In this document: piece by piece, positions 1 through 6,894 of the stretch
Layout: each line of letters starts with the position of its first letter
Numbering within the stretch: position 1 is the stretch's first letter
From: GCA-2687025 sp964473525
Lineage (GTDB): Bacteria; Poribacteria; WGA-4E; GCA-2687025
Direction: 5' to 3'
NCBI GenBank assembly: GCA_964473525.1
Contig: CAYYPK010000010.1
Span: 124,001 to 188,000, forward strand
DNA: 64,000 bases
The notes under the pieces: generated by a model
Seen by the model: only the letters and a program-made list of their open reading frames with translations
Database searches by the model: none
What the model was told of the DNA's origin: nothing
Translations under genes and position numbers: made by a program

Positions 1-36
1 CACCGCAACTCTAAGCACGTCCCTCGTCTCACTCAT
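1..36 (-). CDS. 5' end of an unidentified gene (truncated by window edge)
   Basis: Only the first 12 codons are visible, read on the minus strand from an ATG at 34-36 (MSETRDVLRVAV). An AAGGAG Shine-Dalgarno-like sequence lies at 49-54, 12 bases upstream, a slightly long spacing. The start is 24 bases beyond the stop of the upstream DUF151 gene, so it would be the last visible member of that minus-strand operon. The fragment is too short to assign a family, and it could be spurious. Confidence 0.4.
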   Translation of the reverse strand, partial: MSETRDVLRVAV

Positions 37-60
37 CGGCGGCGGATGCTCCTTGCCGAG

Positions 61-675
61 CTATGCCCGTTTCGGGGGCTCAAGCTGCTGGATCTCGTCT
101 TCCTGCACGCCCGCGGTCTCCATGACGGCGGTCGCGACCAGTATCGGTACACCCGCCCGCACAGCCAACGCGATGGCGTCGCTGGGACGGCTGTCCACGG
201 TGCGGTCTTCGCCCTTGAACGTTAGCACAAAGTGCGCGAAGTAGGTCATCTCGCGCAGGTGCGTGACGACGACTCGCGTGGGGGCCGCCTCCGCCGCTTC
301 AAGGAGCGCGTGGGCGAAGTCGTAGGTCATTGGGCGCGCGGTGGCGATTCCCTTCAGGCCGAGGCGAATCGCCTGGGCCTCGAAGTGGCCTACCCAGATC
401 GGCAGGTACCGGCCTGCGCCATCGGACAGCACGACGACGCCGTAATCGCCGCGACGCGACTCGATGACGTCCTCGACCGATACAGGCGTCAGGTCTTCGA
501 TGGCAATCGGGTCGGTCCCGGGCGTGGCAGCGCGCGCAGCGTCACCCGTTAGAAGCGCAGCAACGCCGCCGCTGGCGGCCACGGCGGAGGCGGTCACGAA
601 CTGCCTCCGACTCATGCCTGTCCGCTCGTGCGCTCCATCGTCTCCCAACCGGTTCGCGGTCGGCGTCGGCTCCAT
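61..675 (-). CDS. Tat-exported bifunctional nuclease family (DUF151) protein
   Basis: This 204-aa protein has an N-terminal twin-arginine signal (SRRQF followed by an Ala-rich hydrophobic stretch ending near DAARA), then a DUF151 domain over roughly residues 65-185. Typical landmarks of that domain are visible: the LPIWVGHFEAQAI segment, RPMTYDFAHALLEA, and SRPSDAIALAVRAGVPI. DUF151 proteins are usually cytoplasmic and were first described as bifunctional DNase/RNase proteins in plants. Export through Tat is unusual and the substrate is unknown. The ATG at 675 was chosen because GGAG lies 6 bases upstream; a second ATG at 615 begins directly at the RR motif. It lies 49 bases downstream of mtnA in the same operon. 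Confidence 0.8.
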   Translation of the reverse strand: MEPTPTANRLGDDGAHERTGMSRRQFVTASAVAASGGVAALLTGDAARAATPGTDPIAIEDLTPVSVEDVIESRRGDYGVVVLSDGAGRYLPIWVGHFEAQAIRLGLKGIATARPMTYDFAHALLEAAEAAPTRVVVTHLREMTYFAHFVLTFKGEDRTVDSRPSDAIALAVRAGVPILVATAVMETAGVQEDEIQQLEPPKRA

Positions 676-724
676 GCGTGTCTCCTGTCCCAAGCCGGCC
701 CCGTAGGGCGAACGCGCCAACGGG

Positions 725-1774
725 TCAGGCGCCGGGCTTCAGCGACTCCGTGAACGGCGGCAGGTGCACACCCCGTTCCGTGATGATCGACGTGATGTAC
801 TTCGCGGGCGTAACGTCGAAGGCGGGCGCGTAGACATCCACGCCTTCCGGCGCGGTGCGACGCCCGAAGCCCTCTGTCACTTCCTCCGCAGCGCGCTCCT
901 CAATGGGGATCAGCCCCCCGTGCTCCAGCGTCATATCGAGCGTGGACGTGGGCGCGGCGACGTGGAACGGAACCCCGTGCTCCTTGGCCAGGACCGCGAC
1001 GCCGTACGTCCCGATCTTGTTAGCGGCGTCGCCGTTCGCGGCGATGCGATCCGAGCCTACGACAACGCGCTGAACGCGGCCCTGAGAGAACACGTGCGCC
1101 GCGGCGTTGTCGCTGATGAGCGTGCACGGGATGCCAGCGCGCATGAGTTCCCAGGTCGTCAGCCGCGCGCCTTGAAGGAGAGGCCGCGTCTCATCGACGT
1201 ATACGGATATGCCCTTGCCCTGCGCGTGGGCGCTGAACATCACCGCCAGCGCCGTGCCGTATCCGCTCGTGGCGAGACCACCAGCGTTGCAGTGAGTCAG
1301 CAGCGTCTCGCCGTCCGACACGACAGACGCGCCGTGCTCGCCGATGGCGTGACAGAGCGCGTCGTCCTCGTGGTAGATAGCATGGGCTTCGTCGAGCAGC
1401 GCCGACCGCATCTCCTCAGCAGAACCGGCCCGCGCGGCGCGCGCCACGCCTCGCATCCGGTCCAACGCCCAGAACAGGTTCACCGCGGTGGGGCGCGATG
1501 TCGCGAGGTAGTCGGCAGCGGCCTCGACGTCCTTGAGCAGGTCGGCGCCGGATGTGCCTGACGAGTTCCATATGCTCGTGACGAGACCGTAGGCCGCCGA
1601 CACGCCGATGGCTGGCGCGCCGCGCACGCGCAACGCGTAGATCGCCTCCCACACCTCCTCGGCCGTCCGGCAGTCCTTGTAGGTCGTCTCGCCGGGCAGC
1701 AAGGTCTGGTCGAGCAGTCGCGTGGCTCCGTCGGCCCACTGCACGGGTCGTATCAGGTCATCGTTGCTCGACAC
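725..1774 (-). CDS. mtnA: S-methyl-5-thioribose-1-phosphate isomerase
   Basis: This 349-aa eIF2B-family enzyme isomerises methylthioribose-1-phosphate to methylthioribulose-1-phosphate in methionine salvage. The N-terminal substrate-binding RGAPAIGVSAAYG segment is present. The catalytic cysteine is in THCNAGGLAT and the catalytic aspartate is in VGSDRIAANGD. The length matches the family (about 340-360 aa). The start is a GTG at 1774 preceded by GAGGAGG at good distance, and it overlaps the end of the upstream pyrophosphatase-like gene by 17 bases. No other methionine-salvage gene is in the window, so this may instead serve a purine-nucleoside or 5-deoxyribose route. Confidence 0.93.
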   Translation of the reverse strand: MSSNDDLIRPVQWADGATRLLDQTLLPGETTYKDCRTAEEVWEAIYALRVRGAPAIGVSAAYGLVTSIWNSSGTSGADLLKDVEAAADYLATSRPTAVNLFWALDRMRGVARAARAGSAEEMRSALLDEAHAIYHEDDALCHAIGEHGASVVSDGETLLTHCNAGGLATSGYGTALAVMFSAHAQGKGISVYVDETRPLLQGARLTTWELMRAGIPCTLISDNAAAHVFSQGRVQRVVVGSDRIAANGDAANKIGTYGVAVLAKEHGVPFHVAAPTSTLDMTLEHGGLIPIEERAAEEVTEGFGRRTAPEGVDVYAPAFDVTPAKYITSIITERGVHLPPFTESLKPGA

Positions 1775-2399
1775 TCACACCCTCCTCGGAGACGGGTTCC
1801 GGTCGCGGCGCGTTCGCCGGTCGGTCGGCGGCCTCGTCGTCGCCGGGCGGCTCGAATTCGTCAGGGAAGCTCTCGAGTTCCTCGGGTTCGACGACCGACG
1901 CGGCTCCATGCTTCTTGACACGGTCCACGAATGCGCCGTGGGCCTCCTTGAGGAACTCCAGCGCGCCATCGCGCCCGAGCCACCCGACGAGCGGGAAGAA
2001 GGGCTCGTAGAACTGCACGATCCGCCGGAGGGCGGTCTCATCCAGGTCGTGTATGTCCCGTATGTCGTCGTAACGCGGCTCCCCGAGCAGCACGCTGATG
2101 ATCTGGTGGTCGCCGTCGCGTCGCTGGAGGGCGCCGATGGGGCGAGCCTCGCAGATATTGCCACCCCACGTGGGCTTGCGCGCCAGGACGACCGCATTCA
2201 CCCGCTTGCCGCCCTTGGCCCACGTCTCCGGTACCCAGCCGTACTCGCCGGGCGTGGAGACCATGAGACGGTAGTCCACGACGAAGGCTCGCCGCTTGCG
2301 GTGGTATCGGTACCGCTTGCGGCTCCCCTTGGGTATCTCGACGACGACGTTCATGATTCCGGGAGCGTACCGCCCGATGGGCGTCTGGAATATGTTCAT
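1758..2399 (-). CDS. Inorganic pyrophosphatase-fold protein with a degraded active site
   Basis: Residues 18-155 of this 213-aa protein match the soluble family I pyrophosphatase fold: EIPKGSRKRY, then EYGWVPETW, then RPIGALQRRDGDHQI, then EPRYDDIRDIHDL. The hallmark D-G-D-P-x-D metal-binding motif reads G-G-K-R-V-N at residues 63-68, so all three metal aspartates are gone. The catalytic Glu after KGSRxKY is Arg31 and the lysine equivalent to E. coli Lys104 is Gln99. The tyrosine in EYGW is kept. An acidic, Pro-rich tail follows residue 165. It is therefore probably not a pyrophosphatase, and may bind a phosphorylated ligand or act as a scaffold. The start is ATG 2399 with AGGGAG 7 bases upstream. 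It leads the mtnA-DUF151 operon. Confidence 0.75.
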   Translation of the reverse strand: MNIFQTPIGRYAPGIMNVVVEIPKGSRKRYRYHRKRRAFVVDYRLMVSTPGEYGWVPETWAKGGKRVNAVVLARKPTWGGNICEARPIGALQRRDGDHQIISVLLGEPRYDDIRDIHDLDETALRRIVQFYEPFFPLVGWLGRDGALEFLKEAHGAFVDRVKKHGAASVVEPEELESFPDEFEPPGDDEAADRPANAPRPEPVSEEGVSVEQR

Positions 2400-2672
2400 G
2401 TCGTGGCTCCCTACACGGGGCCTGGCGGGACAACCGGCCCCGGCGCGCGGCTCTGTGGATGGGTGAAGAACGCGACGCCTACGACAGACATGCCGAGAGA
2501 TGCTCACACAAGGTAGCAAAGTCGACGTGCAGTGTCAAGCTGGGACGCCCGCAATGCCGCTCTGCGAGCGGTCTGAGGCACTCTCAACGCAGTGTGTGGA
2601 CTCCTCGTCGGCCGCGTGCTATCGTTGAGTCGCCCCTAACCGGAAGCGTACCCACGAGGAAGGAGTCGCCGA

Positions 2673-3731
2673 ATGGCGAAGAAGCTTAGAGTCGGCATCG
2701 TAGGCGTCGGCGGGATCGCGCACACGCACTTGCCAGGATGGGCGGCGTCCGAGCACGCCGAGGTCGTGGCCGGTAGTGACGTCAGCGGCGACGCGCTGCA
2801 ACGCTGGGGCGACGCCCAGGGGATCACACAGCTCGCAACGGACCCTCAGGAGCTGTTCGACGACCCGGATATAGACATTATCGACGTCTGCACGCCTAAC
2901 AACTACCACGCCCCACTGTCCATCGCCGCCCTAGACGCCGGCAAGCACGTGATCTGCGAAAAGCCGCTTGCCCCAAGCCCCGCCCTCGTGCGCGACATGA
3001 TCGCCGCGCGAGACCGGTCGGGTAAGCTGCTCATGACGGCGCAGCACTTCCGCTTCGAGAGCCACTCCAAGGCCCTGAAAGAGGAAATCGACCAGGGCGC
3101 CCTCGGCGACATATACCACGCTCGCTCCTGGATGCTGAGACGCGGGGGAGCCCCGACTGGCCCTGGCTTCATCCAGAAGCGGCATAGCGGCGGCGGCCCG
3201 TGCATAGACATCGGCGTGCACATCCTGGATCTCACGCTCTGGTTCATGGGCAACCCGCAACCGACGACCGTTACGGGCGTCGCGCGCGCGGGCCTTGCGC
3301 ACCTGCCAGGCGCCTTCACCGGATGGGGTCGCGCTCCAATCCCCGCCGAGTTCGATGTCGAGGACTTCGCCTCTGCGTTCGTGCGCTTCGACAATGGGGC
3401 GACGCTCGTGATCGAGGTAAGCTGGTTGCTCCATCACGACACGATGGGCGAGGACATGCAGATGTGGCTCTACGGCACCAAAGCCGGTAGCCACTGGCCG
3501 AAGCTCGAAGTGTACGAAGCAAACAACGACACGCGGCAGTACTACAACCGCTCACTGAAGCTGCGGCCCAGCACGATCGAAGCGCACGCTCAGGAGTGCG
3601 TCGAGTTCGCGCAGGCGATCGTCAACGGCGACTCGTCACCGGTGCCGCCGGAAGAGTCGTTGCAGGTGATGCAGATCCTCGACGGTATCTACCAGAGCGA
3701 GGAGAGTGGCCGCGAGTTCGTGATCGAATAG
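2673..3731 (+). CDS. Gfo/Idh/MocA family NAD(P)-dependent oxidoreductase
   Basis: This 352-aa protein has an N-terminal Rossmann fold starting VGIVGVGGIAHTH, the family EKP motif in CEKPLAPSP near residue 95 (its Lys is the conserved substrate/cofactor residue), and the C-terminal alpha/beta substrate domain with GGGPCIDIGVHILDL. Family members oxidise or reduce sugars and related polyols; the substrate cannot be read from the sequence. AAGGAG lies 8 bases before the ATG. A strong hairpin follows the stop, and the gene appears to be a single transcription unit divergent from the pyrophosphatase-like gene. Confidence 0.88.
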   Translation: MAKKLRVGIVGVGGIAHTHLPGWAASEHAEVVAGSDVSGDALQRWGDAQGITQLATDPQELFDDPDIDIIDVCTPNNYHAPLSIAALDAGKHVICEKPLAPSPALVRDMIAARDRSGKLLMTAQHFRFESHSKALKEEIDQGALGDIYHARSWMLRRGGAPTGPGFIQKRHSGGGPCIDIGVHILDLTLWFMGNPQPTTVTGVARAGLAHLPGAFTGWGRAPIPAEFDVEDFASAFVRFDNGATLVIEVSWLLHHDTMGEDMQMWLYGTKAGSHWPKLEVYEANNDTRQYYNRSLKLRPSTIEAHAQECVEFAQAIVNGDSSPVPPEESLQVMQILDGIYQSEESGREFVIE

Positions 3732-3738
3732 CCGACGT

Positions 3739-3765
3739 AGCGGGGCCAGGCGCGCCGGCCCCGCT
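3739..3765 (+). terminator. Hairpin terminator after the Gfo/Idh gene
   Basis: A perfect 9-bp inverted repeat (AGCGGGGCC / GGCCCCGCT) with a 9-nt loop starts 8 bases after the stop codon. It is followed by CATTCTC rather than a clear T-tract, so it is an imperfect intrinsic terminator. Confidence 0.55.
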
Positions 3766-3823
3766 CATTCTCGGGCTCTGTCTACGGGTGATGCGGTTCG
3801 CAGCACGGTGGGCGCCGGCATCC

Positions 3824-3902
3824 GTCATTCCGAACGGAGCGAGGGATCTCCATGGCGAGTGACGACGCAGAGATTCTACGTCGCGATGCCCCTCAGAATG
3901 AC
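3824..3902. repeat. Palindromic intergenic repeat (GTCATTC...GAATGAC type)
   Basis: A 79-bp imperfect palindrome is bounded by GTCATTC (3824-3830) and GAATGAC (3896-3902). Inner arms resemble GAGCGAGGGATCTC and GAGATTCTACGTCGC. It resembles the GTCATTC...GAATGAC palindromic elements scattered through intergenic DNA of many environmental bacterial genomes. It sits alone in the 307-bp gap 3732-4038, which otherwise holds only the hairpin at 3739. No second copy was noticed in this window. Confidence 0.6.
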
Positions 3903-4038
3903 CGGCGGAGAGCGAGCCCGATCGGGAACACCATCGCGTGTTGAGCGCACCCGCTCATTCTGCCGCATTGCTGGCTCGTACGCCGGGTGGTACCATCGTG
4001 GCACGTCTTCCGATCTGGGAGCCTTACAGGGTGGATCG

Positions 4039-4971
4039 ATGGGTCAGGTAGTCCAGGGGCTTTGGTCGGGCATCACGCTGGTGCTCGTCCTGGGGGTCTT
4101 GGGATTCCCGTTCTTCGTGTGGAAGCGCCGTCCTGCCTACTACTGGCGCTGCCCGCGGTGCCGGCACCACAACACACTCGACACGCGTGAGTGCGGCGCG
4201 TGCGAGCATCGCGTGCTCGAGGACGAGATGCTCAAGTACATCCGGGCCGACTGGACAGGTCCGGACCTGCTCGCGCTCTATCTCACCGCCGCCCTGCTCG
4301 GGCTCGCTGTCTCCGCGCTGATGCTGATCGGGTCTGGCCGCATCCCTCAGTCGGAGATCACGACCGCCGAGGCGCGCGAGTTGGCACAGAACCCGGACGT
4401 GTTGTGGACGTTCTTCGTGCTGATGGGAGCGTTCCTGACGGTCCTGACCGTGTGGATGCTGGGCAGTCGGTTCCGTTGGACGCTAGGCGCGCTGGGCCTG
4501 CGACGCGAGTCGCTTGGTCCCAACATCCTCGCGGGCGCTGGCGTCGGCGTCGTGGTGGCGGCGTTCTCCCTTGGCGTCCACGCGCTCACCAATTCCATGG
4601 CGTGGCTCTCAACCGACTCCCTCGGTGTCCTCGACCTTTTCCCAGTGCGCATGAGAGACCCGCTATGGGTGCTCATCCTGCCCGGCTCCCTCATCGTGGC
4701 GCCCCTCTCCGGCGAGCTGTTCTTCCGGGGCATGGCGTACCGCACGCTGCGCGGCCGGTGGCCAATGCCCGCGGCCGTCATCGTCAGCTCGCTGTTGTTC
4801 GCTCTGGGCACGAGCGTGGTCGCTCCCTTCGCGGCGCTCGTGGCCCTCGGAGCCGCCAACGGCGTGCTCTTTGAGCGAACGCGGTCGCTCGTTCCCGGCA
4901 TCGTGGCGTCGGGGGCGCACGGCGCGCTCGTCGTTGGGTGGGCCGTGGCCAGGACGGCGTGGGCGCACTGA
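4039..4971 (+). CDS. Zinc-ribbon plus CPBP-like intramembrane protease-family membrane protein
   Basis: This 310-aa protein starts with one membrane segment (residues 8-27), then a zinc ribbon with CPRC and CGAC cysteine pairs at about residues 40-60. Several transmembrane helices follow, then a CPBP/Abi-like C-terminal region (SGELFFRGMAYRTL, SSLLFALG, GVLFERTRSLVPGIV). The family's catalytic EExxxR motif has lost its first Glu (G-E-L-F-F-R) and the FxxxH histidine is replaced by Thr, so protease activity is doubtful. The ATG at 4039 follows GGTGG. The stop TGA shares its last base with the ATG of the next gene (TGATG), indicating coupled translation. Confidence 0.72.
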   Translation: MGQVVQGLWSGITLVLVLGVLGFPFFVWKRRPAYYWRCPRCRHHNTLDTRECGACEHRVLEDEMLKYIRADWTGPDLLALYLTAALLGLAVSALMLIGSGRIPQSEITTAEARELAQNPDVLWTFFVLMGAFLTVLTVWMLGSRFRWTLGALGLRRESLGPNILAGAGVGVVVAAFSLGVHALTNSMAWLSTDSLGVLDLFPVRMRDPLWVLILPGSLIVAPLSGELFFRGMAYRTLRGRWPMPAAVIVSSLLFALGTSVVAPFAALVALGAANGVLFERTRSLVPGIVASGAHGALVVGWAVARTAWAH

Positions 4972-5759
4972 TGCACGACCTCGAGCTTGGGGATGCGTCA
5001 GAGTTCGAGGCGATCCCGTACAACCGGTTCGCCTACGCCTACGACGACATGATGGCCCACGTCGACTACGGCCGGTGGGTGCGGTACATCGCCGACCTCT
5101 TCGAGCTGTACGACGCCAAGCCGCGACGCATCCTGGATCTGGCGTGCGGCACGGGTTCGGTCGCGATCCCGCTCGCCCAACACGGCTTCGAGGTCGTCGG
5201 CATCGACCGCGCGCCCGGCATGCTGGACGTCGCCGCGCGGAAGGCCGAGCGCGCTGGCGCGGAAGTCGAGTGGGCCGAAGGCGACATGCGCGACCTCGGG
5301 ATCGACGCCGAATACGACGCGGTCGTGTGCCTGTACGACAGCGTGAACTACATGCTCAGCGCCGCAGAGCTGAAGATGGCGTTCGAGAGCGTCAGCAGGG
5401 CTCTTCGCCCCGGCGGGCTCTTCATCTTCGACGTCATCAGCGAGCGGAACATCCTCCGGCACTTTCACTCGAAGACTTTCGCGGAGAACCACCCGGAGTA
5501 CACGTTCGTCTGGAAGAACGTCTACACGAAGTACGACAAGGTCTGTCGGACCGAGATCACCTTCTTCTACCGCGGCGACAACGGCGCATTCAGCCGGTCG
5601 GTAGAGTCGCACGTCCAGAGGATCTTCGAGCTCCGCGAGATACGCGCCGCACTCAAACAGACCGGCCTCAAGTACCTCAGCGCGTTCGACGCCTGGAGCA
5701 TGACAAAGTACGACCGCCACTCCGACCGCATCAACGTGACCGCCCGTAAGGGCGCCTAG
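4971..5759 (+). CDS. Class I SAM-dependent methyltransferase
   Basis: This 262-aa protein carries motif I (LDLACGTGSVAIPLA) near residue 55, the acidic ribose-binding residue in VVGIDRAPGML, and post-I and motif IV positions in EGDMRDL and DAVVCLYDSVNYML. The C-terminal half (residues 160-250) is a beta-rich insertion typical of small-molecule methyltransferases related to the MidA/UbiE-like group. The acceptor substrate is unknown. It overlaps the upstream membrane-protein gene by one base, so the two are probably translated together, but no functional link is evident. Confidence 0.85.
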   Translation: MHDLELGDASEFEAIPYNRFAYAYDDMMAHVDYGRWVRYIADLFELYDAKPRRILDLACGTGSVAIPLAQHGFEVVGIDRAPGMLDVAARKAERAGAEVEWAEGDMRDLGIDAEYDAVVCLYDSVNYMLSAAELKMAFESVSRALRPGGLFIFDVISERNILRHFHSKTFAENHPEYTFVWKNVYTKYDKVCRTEITFFYRGDNGAFSRSVESHVQRIFELREIRAALKQTGLKYLSAFDAWSMTKYDRHSDRINVTARKGA

Positions 5760-5866
5760 CCATCGCGACACACCGGCGCGTAACCCTAAACGCGACGACC
5801 GTCGTTCCCGTCTAACCCAGACAGTGAGCCCGCCCGGCCATCGCGTAACACATACGGAGCGGAGAG

Positions 5867-6619
5867 ATGTCGCGCGCCAACGGCCGCAGAACCGAACGTC
5901 GTCGAGGACTCGTATGGCCCTTGTTCTTCATTATCGCAGGCGTGTTCTGGCTCATGATCGCCCGGGCCGGGTTCCACCAGCAAGAAACCCGACACGAGCA
6001 CGCGCGGCGACAGGCAGACTACATTCAGCGCACGCGCCAGGGCGCCGCCGCCCGCAAGCCGTATACGTCGTGGCATGTCAACCCCGCGAACCAACACGCA
6101 TACGCCGTGGTTGACGCCGGCACATGGGCGGCGTGCGAGTCTGCCGCTGCCGCGCTGGGTGGCCATCTGGTCACGGTGAACAACGCCGCGGAACAGGAGT
6201 GGCTCCTGGAGCAGTTTGGCCCGGAGACCCGGTACTGGATCGGGCTGACGGACGCTGGCTCCGAGGGCGAGTGGCGTTGGGTCACGGGCGAGCCGCTGGA
6301 CTACACGAACTGGGCCGCTGAGGAGCCCAACGACTACGGCCCGGGCAGCGAGGACTACGCCCACATGGGCCCCATGGCGGGCGGCGTGTGGAACGACCTT
6401 GGGCCTGACAGCGCGCAGTGGTCGGGGCTCACCAAGGCGATCATAGAACGACCCGTGCCCATGGCAGGGATCGAGACCTTGTCGCTCAGGGCGCTGCCGA
6501 ACCAGACGTTAGGCGACCTGGACGTTCAGTTTCGCGTCCACGAAGGCGTCGAGGCGCCACGCAGAGCGCCGTTGCTGACCCCCGACGCTGCCGCCGCTCC
6601 CGTCCCGGTAGCACCATAG
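5867..6619 (+). CDS. Membrane-anchored C-type lectin-domain protein
   Basis: The 250-aa protein has a basic N-terminus, one transmembrane helix at about residues 15-33 with no cleavage site, a charged linker, and a C-type lectin-like domain from about residue 65 to 190. Fold landmarks are TWAACESAAAALGGHLVTV, YWIGLTD, the calcium/sugar-binding EPN triplet (EEPNDYG) and VWND. The usual disulfide cysteines are mostly missing: only the one in AACESA is seen. It would display a lectin domain on the periplasmic face. GGAGAG lies immediately before the ATG. EPN usually implies mannose-type ligands, an inference only. Confidence 0.8.
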   Translation: MSRANGRRTERRRGLVWPLFFIIAGVFWLMIARAGFHQQETRHEHARRQADYIQRTRQGAAARKPYTSWHVNPANQHAYAVVDAGTWAACESAAAALGGHLVTVNNAAEQEWLLEQFGPETRYWIGLTDAGSEGEWRWVTGEPLDYTNWAAEEPNDYGPGSEDYAHMGPMAGGVWNDLGPDSAQWSGLTKAIIERPVPMAGIETLSLRALPNQTLGDLDVQFRVHEGVEAPRRAPLLTPDAAAAPVPVAP

Positions 6620-6894
6620 CTGCCGTCGGTCCCTCACAGGGCCCGCGCGCGCAACGCACGGTCGTCCGCGCTGCGGCCATGCGCCCCGTGTGGTCGGCTG
6701 CGTGGGCAAAAGCCTGACAGCGGCCCGCGAATCCCGTCCGCGCGGTCCGCAACTGTAGTGATCTGGCTGACAGACTCGCGCCACGCGCGGCGCCATAATG
6801 TTGTCACGGCTAAGCGACGGAGCCGATAGGGTAGCCAGGAGCTTCCCTCCACCTCGATGCGAACAGAATAGCGACGAGTTAGGACCGGCGGGCT

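Noticed and set aside
4006..4016. TCTTCCGATCT, matching the end of common Illumina adapters
   Set aside because: Only 11 bases match, the flanking bases do not continue the adapter cleanly, and it sits in plausible intergenic sequence; chance cannot be ruled out, and it does not break a gene.
6767..6799. CTGACA and CATAAT as a promoter for the cohesin/dockerin gene
   Set aside because: The spacer is 21 bases, too long for a normal sigma-70 promoter.
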